Assembly (NCBI RefSeq): GCF_009455635.1
Contig: NZ_QPER01000002.1
Coordinates: 682,001-746,000 of the forward strand
From: Paraburkholderia agricolaris
Lineage (GTDB): Bacteria; Pseudomonadota; Gammaproteobacteria; Burkholderiales; Burkholderiaceae
Length of the DNA: 64,000 bases
Direction of reading: 5' to 3'
In this document: positions 17,753-26,431 of the stretch, piece after piece
Layout: each line of letters begins with the position of its first letter
How positions within the stretch are numbered: the stretch's first letter is position 1
Notes under the pieces: model-generated
What the model was told of the DNA's origin: nothing
Databases searched by the model: none
What the model saw: only the letters and a program-made list of their open reading frames with translations
Program-made: the position numbers and the translations under genes

Positions 17753-18784
17753 TTAGCCAATGAGGTCGGCACCTGTCGTGAGGACGATCTTTCCAAAGTG
17801 CGTGCCGGAATCGATCAGCTCATGCGCGCCGCAAGCATCGGCAAGCGCAAAGGTCTTGTAGACGACTGGCTTGATTTTGCCGCTCTCGATAAGCGGCCAG
17901 ACCTGCCGCTCCAGTTCGTTGATGATGGTCGCCTTATCCGCGGCTGTGCGCGACCGCAATGTCGAGCCCATATGCGTCAGACGTTTAGTCAACATCGGCA
18001 CGATGTTGAGATCTTTCGCCGGCCCCTTGATCACACCCACCTGGACGATCCGTCCGTCCATGGCAGCGGCTTCATAGTTTCTGCCCACGTAGTCCCCGGC
18101 AATGATGTCGAGGATCACGTCGACGCCTCGCTCATCGGTAGACCGCTTCGTTTCGGCGACGAAGTCGTTCTCGCGGTAGTCGATGGCGACGTCTGCGCCC
18201 AGTGCGAGGCTGGCCTCCCGATGCGCCTGCGAGCCCACGGTCGTGATGATTTTCGCAGCCCCAAACGCCTTCGCCAGCATGGTCGCCGTTGTACCGATAC
18301 CTGACGCGCCGCCGTGGATCAAGAGCGATTCGCCGGCAGCCAGCTTGCCGCGCTGGAACAGGTTAAGCCATACCGTCATAAACGTCTCCGGCATGGCCGC
18401 CGCTTCTACCAGCGTCAGGCCTTTGGGGATACGCATGGTATTGCAGGCGTGCGCGACTGCGTACTCTGCATAGCCCCCGCCTGGAATCAATGCACACACC
18501 AGTTCGCCGATGCGGAATTGAGTCACGTCTGCGCCAACAGCAACTACTTGGCCCGCCACTTCAAGCCCTGGAATGTCCGAAGCGCCGGGGGGCGGATCAT
18601 ACAGCCCCTTGCGCTGAAACACGTCCGGACCGTTGACGGCTGCTGCGTGGATGCGAATCAGCACCTCGTCGCCAGCCGGCACCGGCACCGGGCGCGTCGT
18701 CGGCACCAGGACCTCCGGGCCGCCGGGCTGCTTGATCTCGATGGCCGTCATCGACGACGGTACGTGAAAAGTTGAAGCAGACAT
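17753..18784 (-). CDS. NAD(P)H-quinone oxidoreductase, PIG3-like MDR family
   Basis: A 343-residue zinc-independent medium-chain dehydrogenase/reductase. The ATG at 18784 is preceded by AGGGGTGG. The N-terminal GroES-like domain includes AAAVNGPDVFQRKGLYDPPPGASDIPGLEVAG. The nucleotide-binding Rossmann domain follows, with LLIHGGASGIGTTA and the NADPH-site segment around TTVGSQAHREASLALGADVAIDYR. The pattern is that of PIG3/quinone oxidoreductases, which reduce quinones by one or two electrons with NADPH. It is divergent from a LysR regulator (starts 148 bases apart), a common redox-stress pairing. Confidence 0.9.
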   Translation of the reverse strand: MSASTFHVPSSMTAIEIKQPGGPEVLVPTTRPVPVPAGDEVLIRIHAAAVNGPDVFQRKGLYDPPPGASDIPGLEVAGQVVAVGADVTQFRIGELVCALIPGGGYAEYAVAHACNTMRIPKGLTLVEAAAMPETFMTVWLNLFQRGKLAAGESLLIHGGASGIGTTATMLAKAFGAAKIITTVGSQAHREASLALGADVAIDYRENDFVAETKRSTDERGVDVILDIIAGDYVGRNYEAAAMDGRIVQVGVIKGPAKDLNIVPMLTKRLTHMGSTLRSRTAADKATIINELERQVWPLIESGKIKPVVYKTFALADACGAHELIDSGTHFGKIVLTTGADLIG

Positions 18785-18932
18785 GAATACCACCCCTTAT
18801 ATGGATGAGGCTCGCTTGATCCGGGCGGATCAGTGAACGAGGAACTCTTGAAGTCAGTATAGGTCTCGACATTGATGAATTCGCGCAGCATTATTCACAT
18901 CGTGCGATGCGAATTTGCATCAGGAGGCGGCG

Positions 18933-19817
18933 ATGAACTGGGATGACGCGCGAGTGTTTCTCGCGGTGGAGCGGGAAAAAACGCTCCGTGGAGCGTCCAG
19001 GACGCTCAATCTTGATCAGGCAACGGTCGGCAGAAGAATTGCGGCGCTGGAGCACGCGCTGCGTGCAACGCTCTTCCTGAGGACCTCCGACGGCTATGCG
19101 TTGACCACTGCCGGCGAGGCCGCGCTGAAATCGGCGGAGAAAATGGAACACGCCGCGCACGAACTCGTCAGACGAACCCAAGGCACGGATACACGGCTTG
19201 CCGGAGACGTGAGAGTCACCAGCACCGACTCGATCGCGCTCGAATTCCTGCTTCCCGCTATCGAACGGCTACACGCTGCGCATCCCGAAGTGCGCGTCCT
19301 GCTGGACACCTCGACGCGCATGCTTAATCTGGCAAAGCGTGAAGCTGATATTGCGGTCCGATCAGTGAGGCCGGATAACCCAGATCTTGTCGCGCGGCGT
19401 CTCGCCCGCTGGCCCATGGCGCTCTTTGCCTCGAATGCCTACATCGAGCAGCACGGCAAGCCCGCTGCTGGTTCCGCCTTCGCGGGGCACGATCTCGTCG
19501 TCTATCAGGGAAACTGGACTGGCAATCGTTCAGCGACTCTAGCTGGCGAACCGATACACGCGGGGCGCATCGTATCGACCTTCAATACCAGCCTGATGCT
19601 GCGCAGCGCGGTAAAGGCGGGTCTGGGCATTGGTGAGTTGCCGGTACATCTGGCTGAACACGACGGGCTGGTGCAGATATGGCCTGAACCTGCCCGTGGG
19701 GCGGTCTACGAAATCTGGCTCGTCACGCATCAAGACCTGCGGCACACCGCGCGCATCACAGCGATGATTGAGCAGATTGTCGCCGCATTCGAGGATCACA
19801 CAACTCACACAAAATAG
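18933..19817 (+). CDS. LysR-family transcriptional regulator
   Basis: A 294-residue LysR protein. The start ATG 18933 follows AGGAGGCGGCG. The HTH is NWDDARVFLAVEREKTLRGASRTLNLDQATVGRRIAALE, characteristic of the short-wing subgroup that begins MNWDD. The co-inducer domain starts near residue 90 (GDVRVTSTDSIALEFLLPA). It is probably the regulator of the divergent quinone oxidoreductase. Confidence 0.9.
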   Translation: MNWDDARVFLAVEREKTLRGASRTLNLDQATVGRRIAALEHALRATLFLRTSDGYALTTAGEAALKSAEKMEHAAHELVRRTQGTDTRLAGDVRVTSTDSIALEFLLPAIERLHAAHPEVRVLLDTSTRMLNLAKREADIAVRSVRPDNPDLVARRLARWPMALFASNAYIEQHGKPAAGSAFAGHDLVVYQGNWTGNRSATLAGEPIHAGRIVSTFNTSLMLRSAVKAGLGIGELPVHLAEHDGLVQIWPEPARGAVYEIWLVTHQDLRHTARITAMIEQIVAAFEDHTTHTK

Positions 19818-20211
19818 GCATGCACGGCGTAATCCCGATCGAACGGCTGATTTATCCAGCGTGCCAGCCGTTCAACGCGACGTTCTGACCGTCGCCCTGT
19901 GGCCGGTAGTACACGTTCGCAGAAACCGCAGATAAGGAGCCGCCGAGGATCCAAATGTCCGGTCCGGGGACGATCGTCGAACTGGCGCAATCGGCCAGGA
20001 ACGGTCATGCGCTGGTCCCGGAGAAGTGGCATGCACTGGTCGCTTAGACTGCAAAAGCGGCCCCTCGTGATTTCGCAAATTTCCAGCCAGCCGAACACCA
20101 CGCAGGCGATGTTGCTATGAGGAAGGGCCGCAGATCGCAAGATCGTACAAGCCACCCAAGTTCGGCTCGATTACCGTATCCTCCTTTTCTGGAAAAAACA
20201 GGACCGGTCGG
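19818..20211. other. Intergenic gap, degenerate repeat-like sequence
   Basis: About 390 bases without a supported gene. Read on minus, the stretch from about 20040 to 19890 resembles degraded dispersed-repeat DNA (several CGACCGG/CGGTC-type blocks). No promoter of the following AlaX-like gene could be fixed. Confidence 0.35.
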
Positions 20212-20859
20212 ATGGTGACACGAAAAGTATTCTGGGACGAACCTTACCAAACAGCGCTGGACACAATCGTCAGTCAAGTGGACGGTGAGCAGGTGCAGGT
20301 CGAGGCGACGATATTTTTTGCCTTCTCTGGCGGCCAGGAAAGCGATCGCGGTTCACTTGCCGGATACCCGGTTATCAAGGCTGAAAAGCTTGGCCTGGAA
20401 ATCGTTTATACCTTGCCGCACGACCATTCACTAAGCGTGGGGGACTGCGTCACATGGCGCATTGACTGGGAGAGGCGGTATCGACTGATGCGCCTGCACT
20501 TTGCCGCAGAAATGGTCTTGCAGTTGGTATATCGGCTGCGCCCGGGCATCGAGCGTATCGGCGCCCACATCGCACAAGATAAGGCGCGCATCGATTTCGC
20601 GAGCGATGTCAGCCTCGCGCCGTTGTTTCCGGAGATTGAATCAGCGGCAGCAGATTTGACGACACGCGATCTCCCTATCCTCACAGATTTCAGCGATGTC
20701 CAAACACAGCGAAGATACTGGAAAGTTGATGGCTTTGCGATGATGGCCTGTGGAGGCACGCATCCAAAATCGACTCACGAGATTGGTGCAGTGAAACTCA
20801 AACGCAAAAATACGGGTCGAGGAAAGGAGCGAATTGAGGTCATGCTGGAGGGACACTAG
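20212..20859 (+). CDS. AlaX-like alanyl-tRNA editing-domain protein
   Basis: A 215-residue stand-alone relative of the alanyl-tRNA synthetase editing domain (AlaX). Features include FFAFSGGQESDRGSL (the family FxxxGGGQ-like segment), the first metal motif region RLHFAAEM and the second motif CGGTH (C180, H184) followed by STHEIG. Canonical AlaX has HxxxH in the first motif. Here H96 is kept but the second His is Glu (E100). The family clears mischarged Ser- or Gly-tRNA(Ala). The Glu may still coordinate zinc or may alter activity. No partner gene is adjacent, and the ribosome site is weak. Confidence 0.82.
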   Translation: MVTRKVFWDEPYQTALDTIVSQVDGEQVQVEATIFFAFSGGQESDRGSLAGYPVIKAEKLGLEIVYTLPHDHSLSVGDCVTWRIDWERRYRLMRLHFAAEMVLQLVYRLRPGIERIGAHIAQDKARIDFASDVSLAPLFPEIESAAADLTTRDLPILTDFSDVQTQRRYWKVDGFAMMACGGTHPKSTHEIGAVKLKRKNTGRGKERIEVMLEGH

Positions 20860-20930
20860 CATGTAGACAACCTACCGGCTGAGCGTCCCTTGTTAACTTT
20901 AAACCCGCCATCAAAGGGTCTCAATTCCAC

Positions 20931-21031
20931 TGACCGAGAGGGGTCGAAGACTGCCGTCCGCGCGCCGGGCGACAGGCGGTGCGGACCCCACGGCATCGTC
21001 GGTTCTCGACCGGCCAACTGCGGACATTCGA
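20931..21031 (+). repeat. Dispersed repeat A, copy 2
   Basis: Plus-orientation counterpart of 13109-13205, with GGGTCGAAGACTGCCGTCCG followed by the same ordered blocks to CTCGACCGGCCAACTGCGG. It lies in a gap of more than 400 bases between the AlaX-like and DUF695 genes, which otherwise holds no supported gene. Confidence 0.85.
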
Positions 21032-21284
21032 CATCGCTACCTGAGTCGTCGACAATCCGACAAGAATGGTTCTATGTTTACGGTGCGCGTTAGGTACCAT
21101 GTGGTTTCGGTCAAACGGATAACTGCATGTACGCCACCGGACGGCCACTTGAACCCTCGACATTACGACTTAGGCCGTCGACAATCAGTCCTCGTCAGAG
21201 GATAAAACGATGAAACTGAGGGGTGCAGGTTTTTCTTGCAAAACCGTAAATGACGATTGAAGACATTGAGAGCTGGGAGGGTTG

Positions 21285-21722
21285 ATGAATAACGACGTGA
21301 TGCGGACCGGGTGGGCGACGGGAACATCAAGAAACGCAACCAATGGTCGCGTGACCATCTTTCGGTATATCAAAGATTTCGACGAAAATTTCGATCGCCT
21401 CGATTATCCCATCCGAGTCATCATTGTTTGGGAATACGATTCTGAAACTGGAATGCCAGCCATCGACGTGCGAGAGCGGATGGACGCCACGGAAGATGCA
21501 CTGAGTTTAGTTGTTGAAGAGGATGGGTTTGCAATCCTCGCTCTCGTTTCTACCGGAGAAAACTTGAGGGAATGGACATACTACGTGGCCTCTGAGACCG
21601 AATTTATGACCCGACTCAACCAGGCGCTGGCGGGCCGCCCAAAGCTTCCCGTCAACATCCACATTGGCGAAGACGCACAATGGGCGATGTATGACGAGTT
21701 CAAGCGGAACATTCGGGAATAG
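21285..21722 (+). CDS. DUF695 domain protein
   Basis: A 145-residue DUF695-type protein. The start ATG 21285 follows GGGAGGG. The family layout is visible: a conserved Trp-Tyr opening with an acidic N-terminal half (VIIVWEYDSETGMPAID), the central EDGFAILALVSTGENLREWTYY and the closing PVNIHIGEDAQWAMYDEF. The molecular role of the family is unknown. The gene lies between dispersed repeats A and B, so this stretch looks like a variable segment. Confidence 0.8.
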   Translation: MNNDVMRTGWATGTSRNATNGRVTIFRYIKDFDENFDRLDYPIRVIIVWEYDSETGMPAIDVRERMDATEDALSLVVEEDGFAILALVSTGENLREWTYYVASETEFMTRLNQALAGRPKLPVNIHIGEDAQWAMYDEFKRNIRE

Positions 21723-21781
21723 GCTTGTACAACGGGATAGACTTGAATGTACGGTTTCAGAAATTCCAGGTGTCCGTTGTG

Positions 21782-21917
21782 GGTCGTTCTGAGCTGATCA
21801 TCATCGGACTCAGTCTGACAATGAAGCGGCATTCGCCCGCCCGGTCGCCCGGACAATCAGGCGTCGGTTCCACTAAGGAAGCGTCCATTCAATTCACGAT
21901 GTTGAACGTTGCATCGC
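21782..21917 (+). repeat. Dispersed repeat B, copy 2
   Basis: About 136 bases matching 4594-4730 in the same orientation, with a few substitutions (for example CGGCATTCGCCC against CGTCATTCGCCC). It begins 60 bases after the DUF695 stop and ends about 40 bases before the end of the DinB-family gene. Confidence 0.85.
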
Positions 21918-21957
21918 CGCGTCACGTAATTGCCGCGACTGGGTGCCCGTCCACGCG

Positions 21958-22461
21958 TCAGCCTCGCCCTCTCGTCGACGCCTCCGCTTCATGCAAATAG
22001 GTTGTGAACCCGTCTCTGGCCGGTGAAACGGCGTTGAGCAGCATCAGGGCGCTGACCTGGCCGCGGTGGCCAGTGCCGTGGTTGATGACGTGCATGAGCA
22101 TTTCCTCCCGGGACATGCAGCCTGGGGCGCCATCGGTGAAAACGAAATCGATCCGTTCCGCAAGGGCGCCGCGATCAAGCCCGGACACGTACGTGATGTA
22201 TTCCTGATCGGACGTCCTGATGTCTGCAGCCAGATCGTCCAGTGTTGGCAACTCGCTCAGGTTGGCCGACGTATAGGGAGGAGCCTTTCGCTGCAGATGC
22301 GCGGCGAAGATCCGGTCGACTACATAGCTGTGGCTCAGGGCTTTGATGGCCAGTCGGGTAAGGATGAGTCGACGCAAGGCCCCAAGTCTGGCTAGCGCGG
22401 TCAGCAGTTCGTCATTCGCCCAGGCCTTGTATCGAAACAGGTGTTGCAACGTGTCGTGCAT
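21958..22461 (-). CDS. DinB-family metal-binding protein
   Basis: A 167-residue DinB/YfiT-like four-helix protein. The start is supported by TAGGGAGGCACGAC before ATG. Likely metal-ligand histidines are H44 (LSHSYVVDRIF) and the pair H128/H132 in HVINHGTGHRGQV, the family hallmark. Members act as thiol-dependent transferases or hydrolases or are damage-inducible proteins of unknown activity. It is divergent from a TetR regulator with a palindrome between them, suggesting the regulator controls it. Confidence 0.87.
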   Translation of the reverse strand: MHDTLQHLFRYKAWANDELLTALARLGALRRLILTRLAIKALSHSYVVDRIFAAHLQRKAPPYTSANLSELPTLDDLAADIRTSDQEYITYVSGLDRGALAERIDFVFTDGAPGCMSREEMLMHVINHGTGHRGQVSALMLLNAVSPARDGFTTYLHEAEASTRGRG

Positions 22462-22481
22462 GTCGTGCCTCCCTAAGAGTT

Positions 22482-22505
22482 TTGCGCGTCGCGCGCGTCG
22501 CGCAA
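22482..22505. promoter_or_regulatory. Perfect inverted repeat, likely TetR operator
   Basis: TTGCGCG (22482-22488) and CGCGCAA (22499-22505) form a perfect 7-base dyad with a 10-base GC-rich spacer. It lies in the 123-base interval between the divergent DinB and TetR genes, the usual place for an autoregulatory TetR operator. Confidence 0.55.
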
Positions 22506-22584
22506 GGTGCTGCCTTGCATTTCCATGCTGGGTAATGTACGAGCTATCATTCGCTTTTCATACTCGCATTGGCGACATGGGAAA

Positions 22585-23211
22585 ATGGCACGCAGACCGC
22601 TCGTAAAACCCAGGAAAGTCGCCACTCAGCGGCGATCGCGCGCGACGGTCGACGCGCTGATTGAAGCGACTGCTCGCATTCTCGTCAAGGAAGGATTCGA
22701 CAAGGCCAGCACCAACCGCATCGCAGCAGTGGCGGGAGTAAGCGTTGGTTCGCTTTATCAATATTTCCCCACCAAGGAGGCCCTCGTTGCCGCCGTCATC
22801 GAGCGCCACCAACAGGAGATCACGCAATTGGTCCGGCGCGAGCTGGCGGGGGTTTTGACCGAATCGGTCGACAAGGCGGTGCACAAACTCGTCGCGGTTG
22901 CGGTAAAGGCTCACCGTGTCGATCCCAAGCTGCATCGCGTGCTCGCTGAGCAGATTCCGCGCGTGGGTAAGCTCGAGAAGCTGGAAACGTTCAACCGTGA
23001 GAACTTCACGCTGTTCAGTACTTATCTGGAGAGGCATCGCGACGAACTGTGTATCGACGACCTGGGGCTCGCATCATTTGTATGCGTGACGGCCATTGAG
23101 GCGTTGACGCACAACGCTGTGCTGCACTATTCCCAGATGCTTTCGGACGAAGCGATGGAGGCGCTCGTCGAGGAGACGGCGCGGCTCGTGACCGGGTATC
23201 TGACTAGATGA
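22585..23211 (+). CDS. TetR-family transcriptional regulator
   Basis: A 208-residue TetR-type repressor started at ATG 22585 (MARRPLVKPRKVATQRRSRA). The HTH occupies about residues 14-60 (ALIEATARILVKEGFDKASTNRIAAVAGVSVGSLYQYFPTKEALVAAVI), matching the family closely. The rest is the helical ligand-binding domain, with EALTHNAVLHYSQMLSDEAMEALVEETARLV at the end. An in-frame start 26 codons upstream would read through the promoter palindrome region and is not favoured. Probable target: the divergent DinB-family gene and itself. Confidence 0.9.
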   Translation: MARRPLVKPRKVATQRRSRATVDALIEATARILVKEGFDKASTNRIAAVAGVSVGSLYQYFPTKEALVAAVIERHQQEITQLVRRELAGVLTESVDKAVHKLVAVAVKAHRVDPKLHRVLAEQIPRVGKLEKLETFNRENFTLFSTYLERHRDELCIDDLGLASFVCVTAIEALTHNAVLHYSQMLSDEAMEALVEETARLVTGYLTR

Positions 23212-23283
23212 GGACGTGTCGCACTGCGCCATTAGCCGTACTGAGGGGGGGCGGGAATCGTACACAGCGCGCGTAGCGCCCCT

Positions 23284-23451
23284 TCACGCTTTTTTGCCCG
23301 CGCGTGACACAGAGCGCTTACCCGCACCCTTTGAAAAGCGATGACGATTGCCGAGCAGCGCCCCGAGTGCGATCACCAGCTGAGCGATCGGCCCGCCAAA
23401 TGACGTCAGACCCAATTTCAGGAAGACCTTGAGAACATCGAACACGTCCAT
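23284..23451 (-). pseudogene. Truncated chromate transporter gene with foreign tail
   Basis: The N-terminal segment MDVFDVLKVFLKLGLTSFGGPIA is the opening of a ChrA-type chromate transporter. Full-length proteins continue for several hundred residues, but here the match stops after about 23 codons. The frame then runs into ALLGNRHRFSKGAGKRSVSR, which is also the C-terminal tail of the LysR gene at 26432. The coding sequence is therefore a 5' stub joined to repeat C, 55 codons in all (71 if a start at 23499, overlapping the LuxR-type gene, is used). A functional transporter is not possible. Confidence 0.7.
23297..23361 (-). repeat. Dispersed repeat C, copy 1
   Basis: A 65-base segment (containing CACCCTTTGAAAAGCGATGA) that matches 26445-26509 at all but about five positions, in the same orientation. 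It forms the 3' end of the truncated chromate-transporter frame. Confidence 0.85.
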
Positions 23452-23491
23452 TAGTCGGCCGCTCGGTCGGCGCGATATGTCGTCTACCACA

Positions 23492-24688
23492 CTAGCCAAT
23501 CTGCTCCGGCACGCGCCAGGACGCTGCCTCGGAGCGGATCATCAGCGCCGCGCTCGATAGCAGCAAGCGGATCAGGTCCGCCTGTCGATTCACGCCGGTT
23601 TTTGCGAACACCTGTTTCAGATGCGCGCGCGCTGTCTCGTAGGCGACTTCGTATGTTTGCGCATATGCCTTGAGATCCTCGCCGCGCATCAGCCAGCCTG
23701 CAAGCCTCGCCTGGTGACGGGTCAGCCCGTAGATCTTGCAGAGCAATTCTTCTGGTGTGCGCAAACCGTCGTCTGGATCCGACGCGAATACCACCACCGC
23801 CGTTTCCTCATCGATATCCATCGTCGCCTCGTGAACGGGCGTCACCATCGCCGAAATCCGAGTCACTGAGCACAGCCGTGCAAGACCGAGCGCAGTACCG
23901 ATGCGCGGTTGTTGTTCACGCACGCCTGCAGCCAGTGCGAGCGCGCGCTGCAATTTCTCGTCATCTTCCGGTAGTTGCGCATGTAAGTGCCCGGCCACAT
24001 TGACGCGGAGCCCACGCTGCGCATCGGTCATCGCGCGCGCAGCGAGGTTCGCTGAGAGTACTTTGCAATCGGCACCGCACATCCAGACCGCCATCGGCAT
24101 CGCGTCGAGCGCGTGCCTTTGCCCCGCGTTTGCGGTGCGCAATGCGCGGAACTGCTTATGGATTTCGAATGCCTGACACAGGTGCGGCAACAGGGCCGCA
24201 TAGAGCCGCAGCGCGTCGTCGCCAAACACGCCCGCATGCCGTGAGCGCATCGCAGAGAATTTGATTGCCTGGCTACCCGTCTTTGACACCACGCCGCCGA
24301 GCGCGTGAGCGAGGCTCTGCGGCCGCAGCCAGTCGCCATAGAACTCACTACGCTGCAGCGCCGAGAATGGCACAAGCATTTCCGACGTGATCGCCCGGCC
24401 GGGCGGCATTTTATCCTCCGCCTCGGCCCAGACATTGCACCGCGCGAAGTAGGTGCCGTAGGACGCGATGAAGGCAGGATCGCAGCGCACAGTCTCCATC
24501 AGCGCGGTTTCGCCGTCCTGCTGCACGACCGTCGAATCGCTGAAATCGTGCATGAAGAGTACCGTGCCTTCGGCACCCACCGTTGTCGCGAATCGGTCGA
24601 GAAAGCGGCGCCATTTCGATGGGTCCGTCGACGCAGCGTAGATCAGCTGAATCAACGTCGAAAGCGCTTCCGCGTCAAATTGGCTCAT
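23492..24688 (-). CDS. LuxR-type helix-turn-helix regulator
   Basis: A 398-residue regulator. The ATG at 24688 is preceded by ACGGAGCACGCC; longer in-frame starts are not supported. The first 300 residues have no recognised catalytic motif but resemble the PAS/GAF-like sensor halves of this group (WRRFLDRFATTVGAEGTVLFMHDF; ALDAMPMAVWMCGADCKVLSANLAARAM). The last 65 residues are a LuxR/FixJ-type HTH (LTRHQARLAGWLMRGEDLKAYAQTYEVAYETARAHLKQVFAKTGVNRQADLIRLLLS). No obvious partner gene: the stub downstream is a broken chromate transporter, and the next gene upstream is on the other strand. Confidence 0.82.
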   Translation of the reverse strand: MSQFDAEALSTLIQLIYAASTDPSKWRRFLDRFATTVGAEGTVLFMHDFSDSTVVQQDGETALMETVRCDPAFIASYGTYFARCNVWAEAEDKMPPGRAITSEMLVPFSALQRSEFYGDWLRPQSLAHALGGVVSKTGSQAIKFSAMRSRHAGVFGDDALRLYAALLPHLCQAFEIHKQFRALRTANAGQRHALDAMPMAVWMCGADCKVLSANLAARAMTDAQRGLRVNVAGHLHAQLPEDDEKLQRALALAAGVREQQPRIGTALGLARLCSVTRISAMVTPVHEATMDIDEETAVVVFASDPDDGLRTPEELLCKIYGLTRHQARLAGWLMRGEDLKAYAQTYEVAYETARAHLKQVFAKTGVNRQADLIRLLLSSAALMIRSEAASWRVPEQIG

Positions 24689-25341
24689 GGCGTGCTCCGT
24701 CTGCCTGTCCTGTTCACGCCGCGCGGTGCGTTTAGTGCAACCCGCCCGTGGATCCCACGCGCCATATGACCGACCGTGCGAGGTGGCAAGAGTGCACCAA
24801 CTGAAGCGCCGACACACAAGTGATTGCCCGATATCCCTCTCAAGATTCGCGCGTCAGAATCGCTTTGGCAATACAGGTTAATCTCGATCGGCAGGCGACG
24901 CCGCGGTGGCGGATCGCACACTTTCGATTCGCGTAATGCGAAGACGTGACTCGATTCGGCAATGGCTGCGAGCCTCGACATTCTTCAAGCCTTGATCGAC
25001 TATGCGGCGCGCAAAAAGATAGAAAAATGCAATGTGCGCTGGCGCACATAGGCGGCAGCCCTCTACCCCAAATGAGGCATGACATCGCACTGCCGGGCGC
25101 GCAAGAATCTGCTCAACCGTTTTCAAAACAATCACGGAGGGTAATGGCGAAAGAAAATGGAAGGTGCCATTACATGCTTATGTGAGCACTCTCATATTTG
25201 GGAATCTGGGTGGGATTCTTATGGAAAATAATTTAATTAAAATCTGCCGTTTCAAATGATGTGCGGGTTGCGATTGCGCTGATTATTAAATTTTGCCGAC
25301 CGCTATCGAAATGAAATGAAGGAAAACCTTGTGAGGGGCAA
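24689..25341. other. Long intergenic region, AT-rich at its right end
   Basis: About 650 bases without a supported gene between the divergent LuxR-type and lipoprotein genes. From about 25190 to 25330 the sequence turns AT-rich (for example GAAAATAATTTAATTAAAAT), a plausible promoter area for the lipoprotein, though no clear box pair was fixed. Confidence 0.4.
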
Positions 25342-26418
25342 ATGAAACTATTCGCAAGTATACTTTGCCTTGTGCTGATTTCTGGCTGCGCGGCCGGCAA
25401 TCAGTGGATGACTGACGATTATTATCAGAAGCGCACGGCGGAATATAATTCAGCTCCCAAAAATAAGGCCATGGCTTTCGGACAGATTCAGCTGCAGCAT
25501 GGCGGCAAGAGCATAACGACAATCTCGAGCAGCGGAGCTACGGAGGATTCTGCCAAAACGCAAGCGATGAATGGCTGCACTGGTTTGATGGGTTCTTTAA
25601 TGGCCCCTGACGCTAAAGTTCAGCACGAGTGTCGAATTGTTAAGGTTAACGATGAAGATATCGAAGACTTATACAAATATACCGTCGCTTACGCCAACGA
25701 ACAGCAGGAATCCTCTGCTTCTATGTGGAGTGGCATTGCCGAGGCTTTGTCAGCGGTGGCAGGTGCAAGCAATGCAGCCAACGCTCAACGGTCGGCCAAC
25801 AATCTGGCGGCACAGCAACGGCAGCTAGCGGCGCAACAGCGTGCTGCACAACAAGCAGCCCAGCAGCAAGCAGCCCAGCAGCAAGCCGCGCAGCAGCAAG
25901 CCGCGCAGTTGGCGGCACAGCAGCGCGCAGCCCAACTCGCAGCACAGCAAAAATCAACCGCTGCCGTCAGCACCGGGGGTACTGCGAAACCCGTCGCGGT
26001 GCCTGCGACCTTGAGCAAGGGCAACTCGGGCGGCAGCACATCGAAGCCAGGCGGCGGCACTACAACCACAGTGGCTTCCGGAGGCAACACCGGAGGAGCA
26101 ACATCCCTACCTTCTCAGGCTAATCCCCCCGCTTCCGTGGCGGGTAAGCCTGCCTCGCAGGTGTCCTTCTCCTCCTCGGGCTCTATGAGCGCCGCGGGCG
26201 ATACCTACGTCCTCAATGTCAATAACACGGGAAATGTTGCGATTAACTGCAGCACATACGTGCAGTATCAGGATGGAGACGGAAATACACTCACGGCCAC
26301 GCCTTCCGTGAACAATATCCGCCCAGGGACCGGTGGTTCGACGTGGGTATCTGTCATGACGGCACCGCTGCAACTACTGAACGATCCGCAATCGCAATTT
26401 ACCTGTAACGCGATCTAG
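25342..26418 (+). CDS. Lipoprotein with Ala/Gln repeat tract
   Basis: A 358-residue lipoprotein. The signal sequence MKLFASILCLVLISGC carries a lipobox LISGC with the lipidated Cys at 16. A globular N-terminal part (about 17-145) contains two further Cys (in NGCTG and HECRI). A low-complexity tract of about 50 residues built on AAQQ/AAQQQ units follows (about 153-204), then a Gly/Ser/Thr/Pro linker (about 210-275) and a small C-terminal beta domain (SFSSSGSMSAAGDTYVLNVNN...). The plan suggests a domain displayed from a membrane anchor on an extended stalk. No family was recognised. Base composition and codon use upstream and in the first 120 codons are more AT-rich than in neighbouring genes, hinting at acquisition. 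Confidence 0.75.
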   Translation: MKLFASILCLVLISGCAAGNQWMTDDYYQKRTAEYNSAPKNKAMAFGQIQLQHGGKSITTISSSGATEDSAKTQAMNGCTGLMGSLMAPDAKVQHECRIVKVNDEDIEDLYKYTVAYANEQQESSASMWSGIAEALSAVAGASNAANAQRSANNLAAQQRQLAAQQRAAQQAAQQQAAQQQAAQQQAAQLAAQQRAAQLAAQQKSTAAVSTGGTAKPVAVPATLSKGNSGGSTSKPGGGTTTTVASGGNTGGATSLPSQANPPASVAGKPASQVSFSSSGSMSAAGDTYVLNVNNTGNVAINCSTYVQYQDGDGNTLTATPSVNNIRPGTGGSTWVSVMTAPLQLLNDPQSQFTCNAI

Positions 26419-26431
26419 TGGAGGCCGGCTT

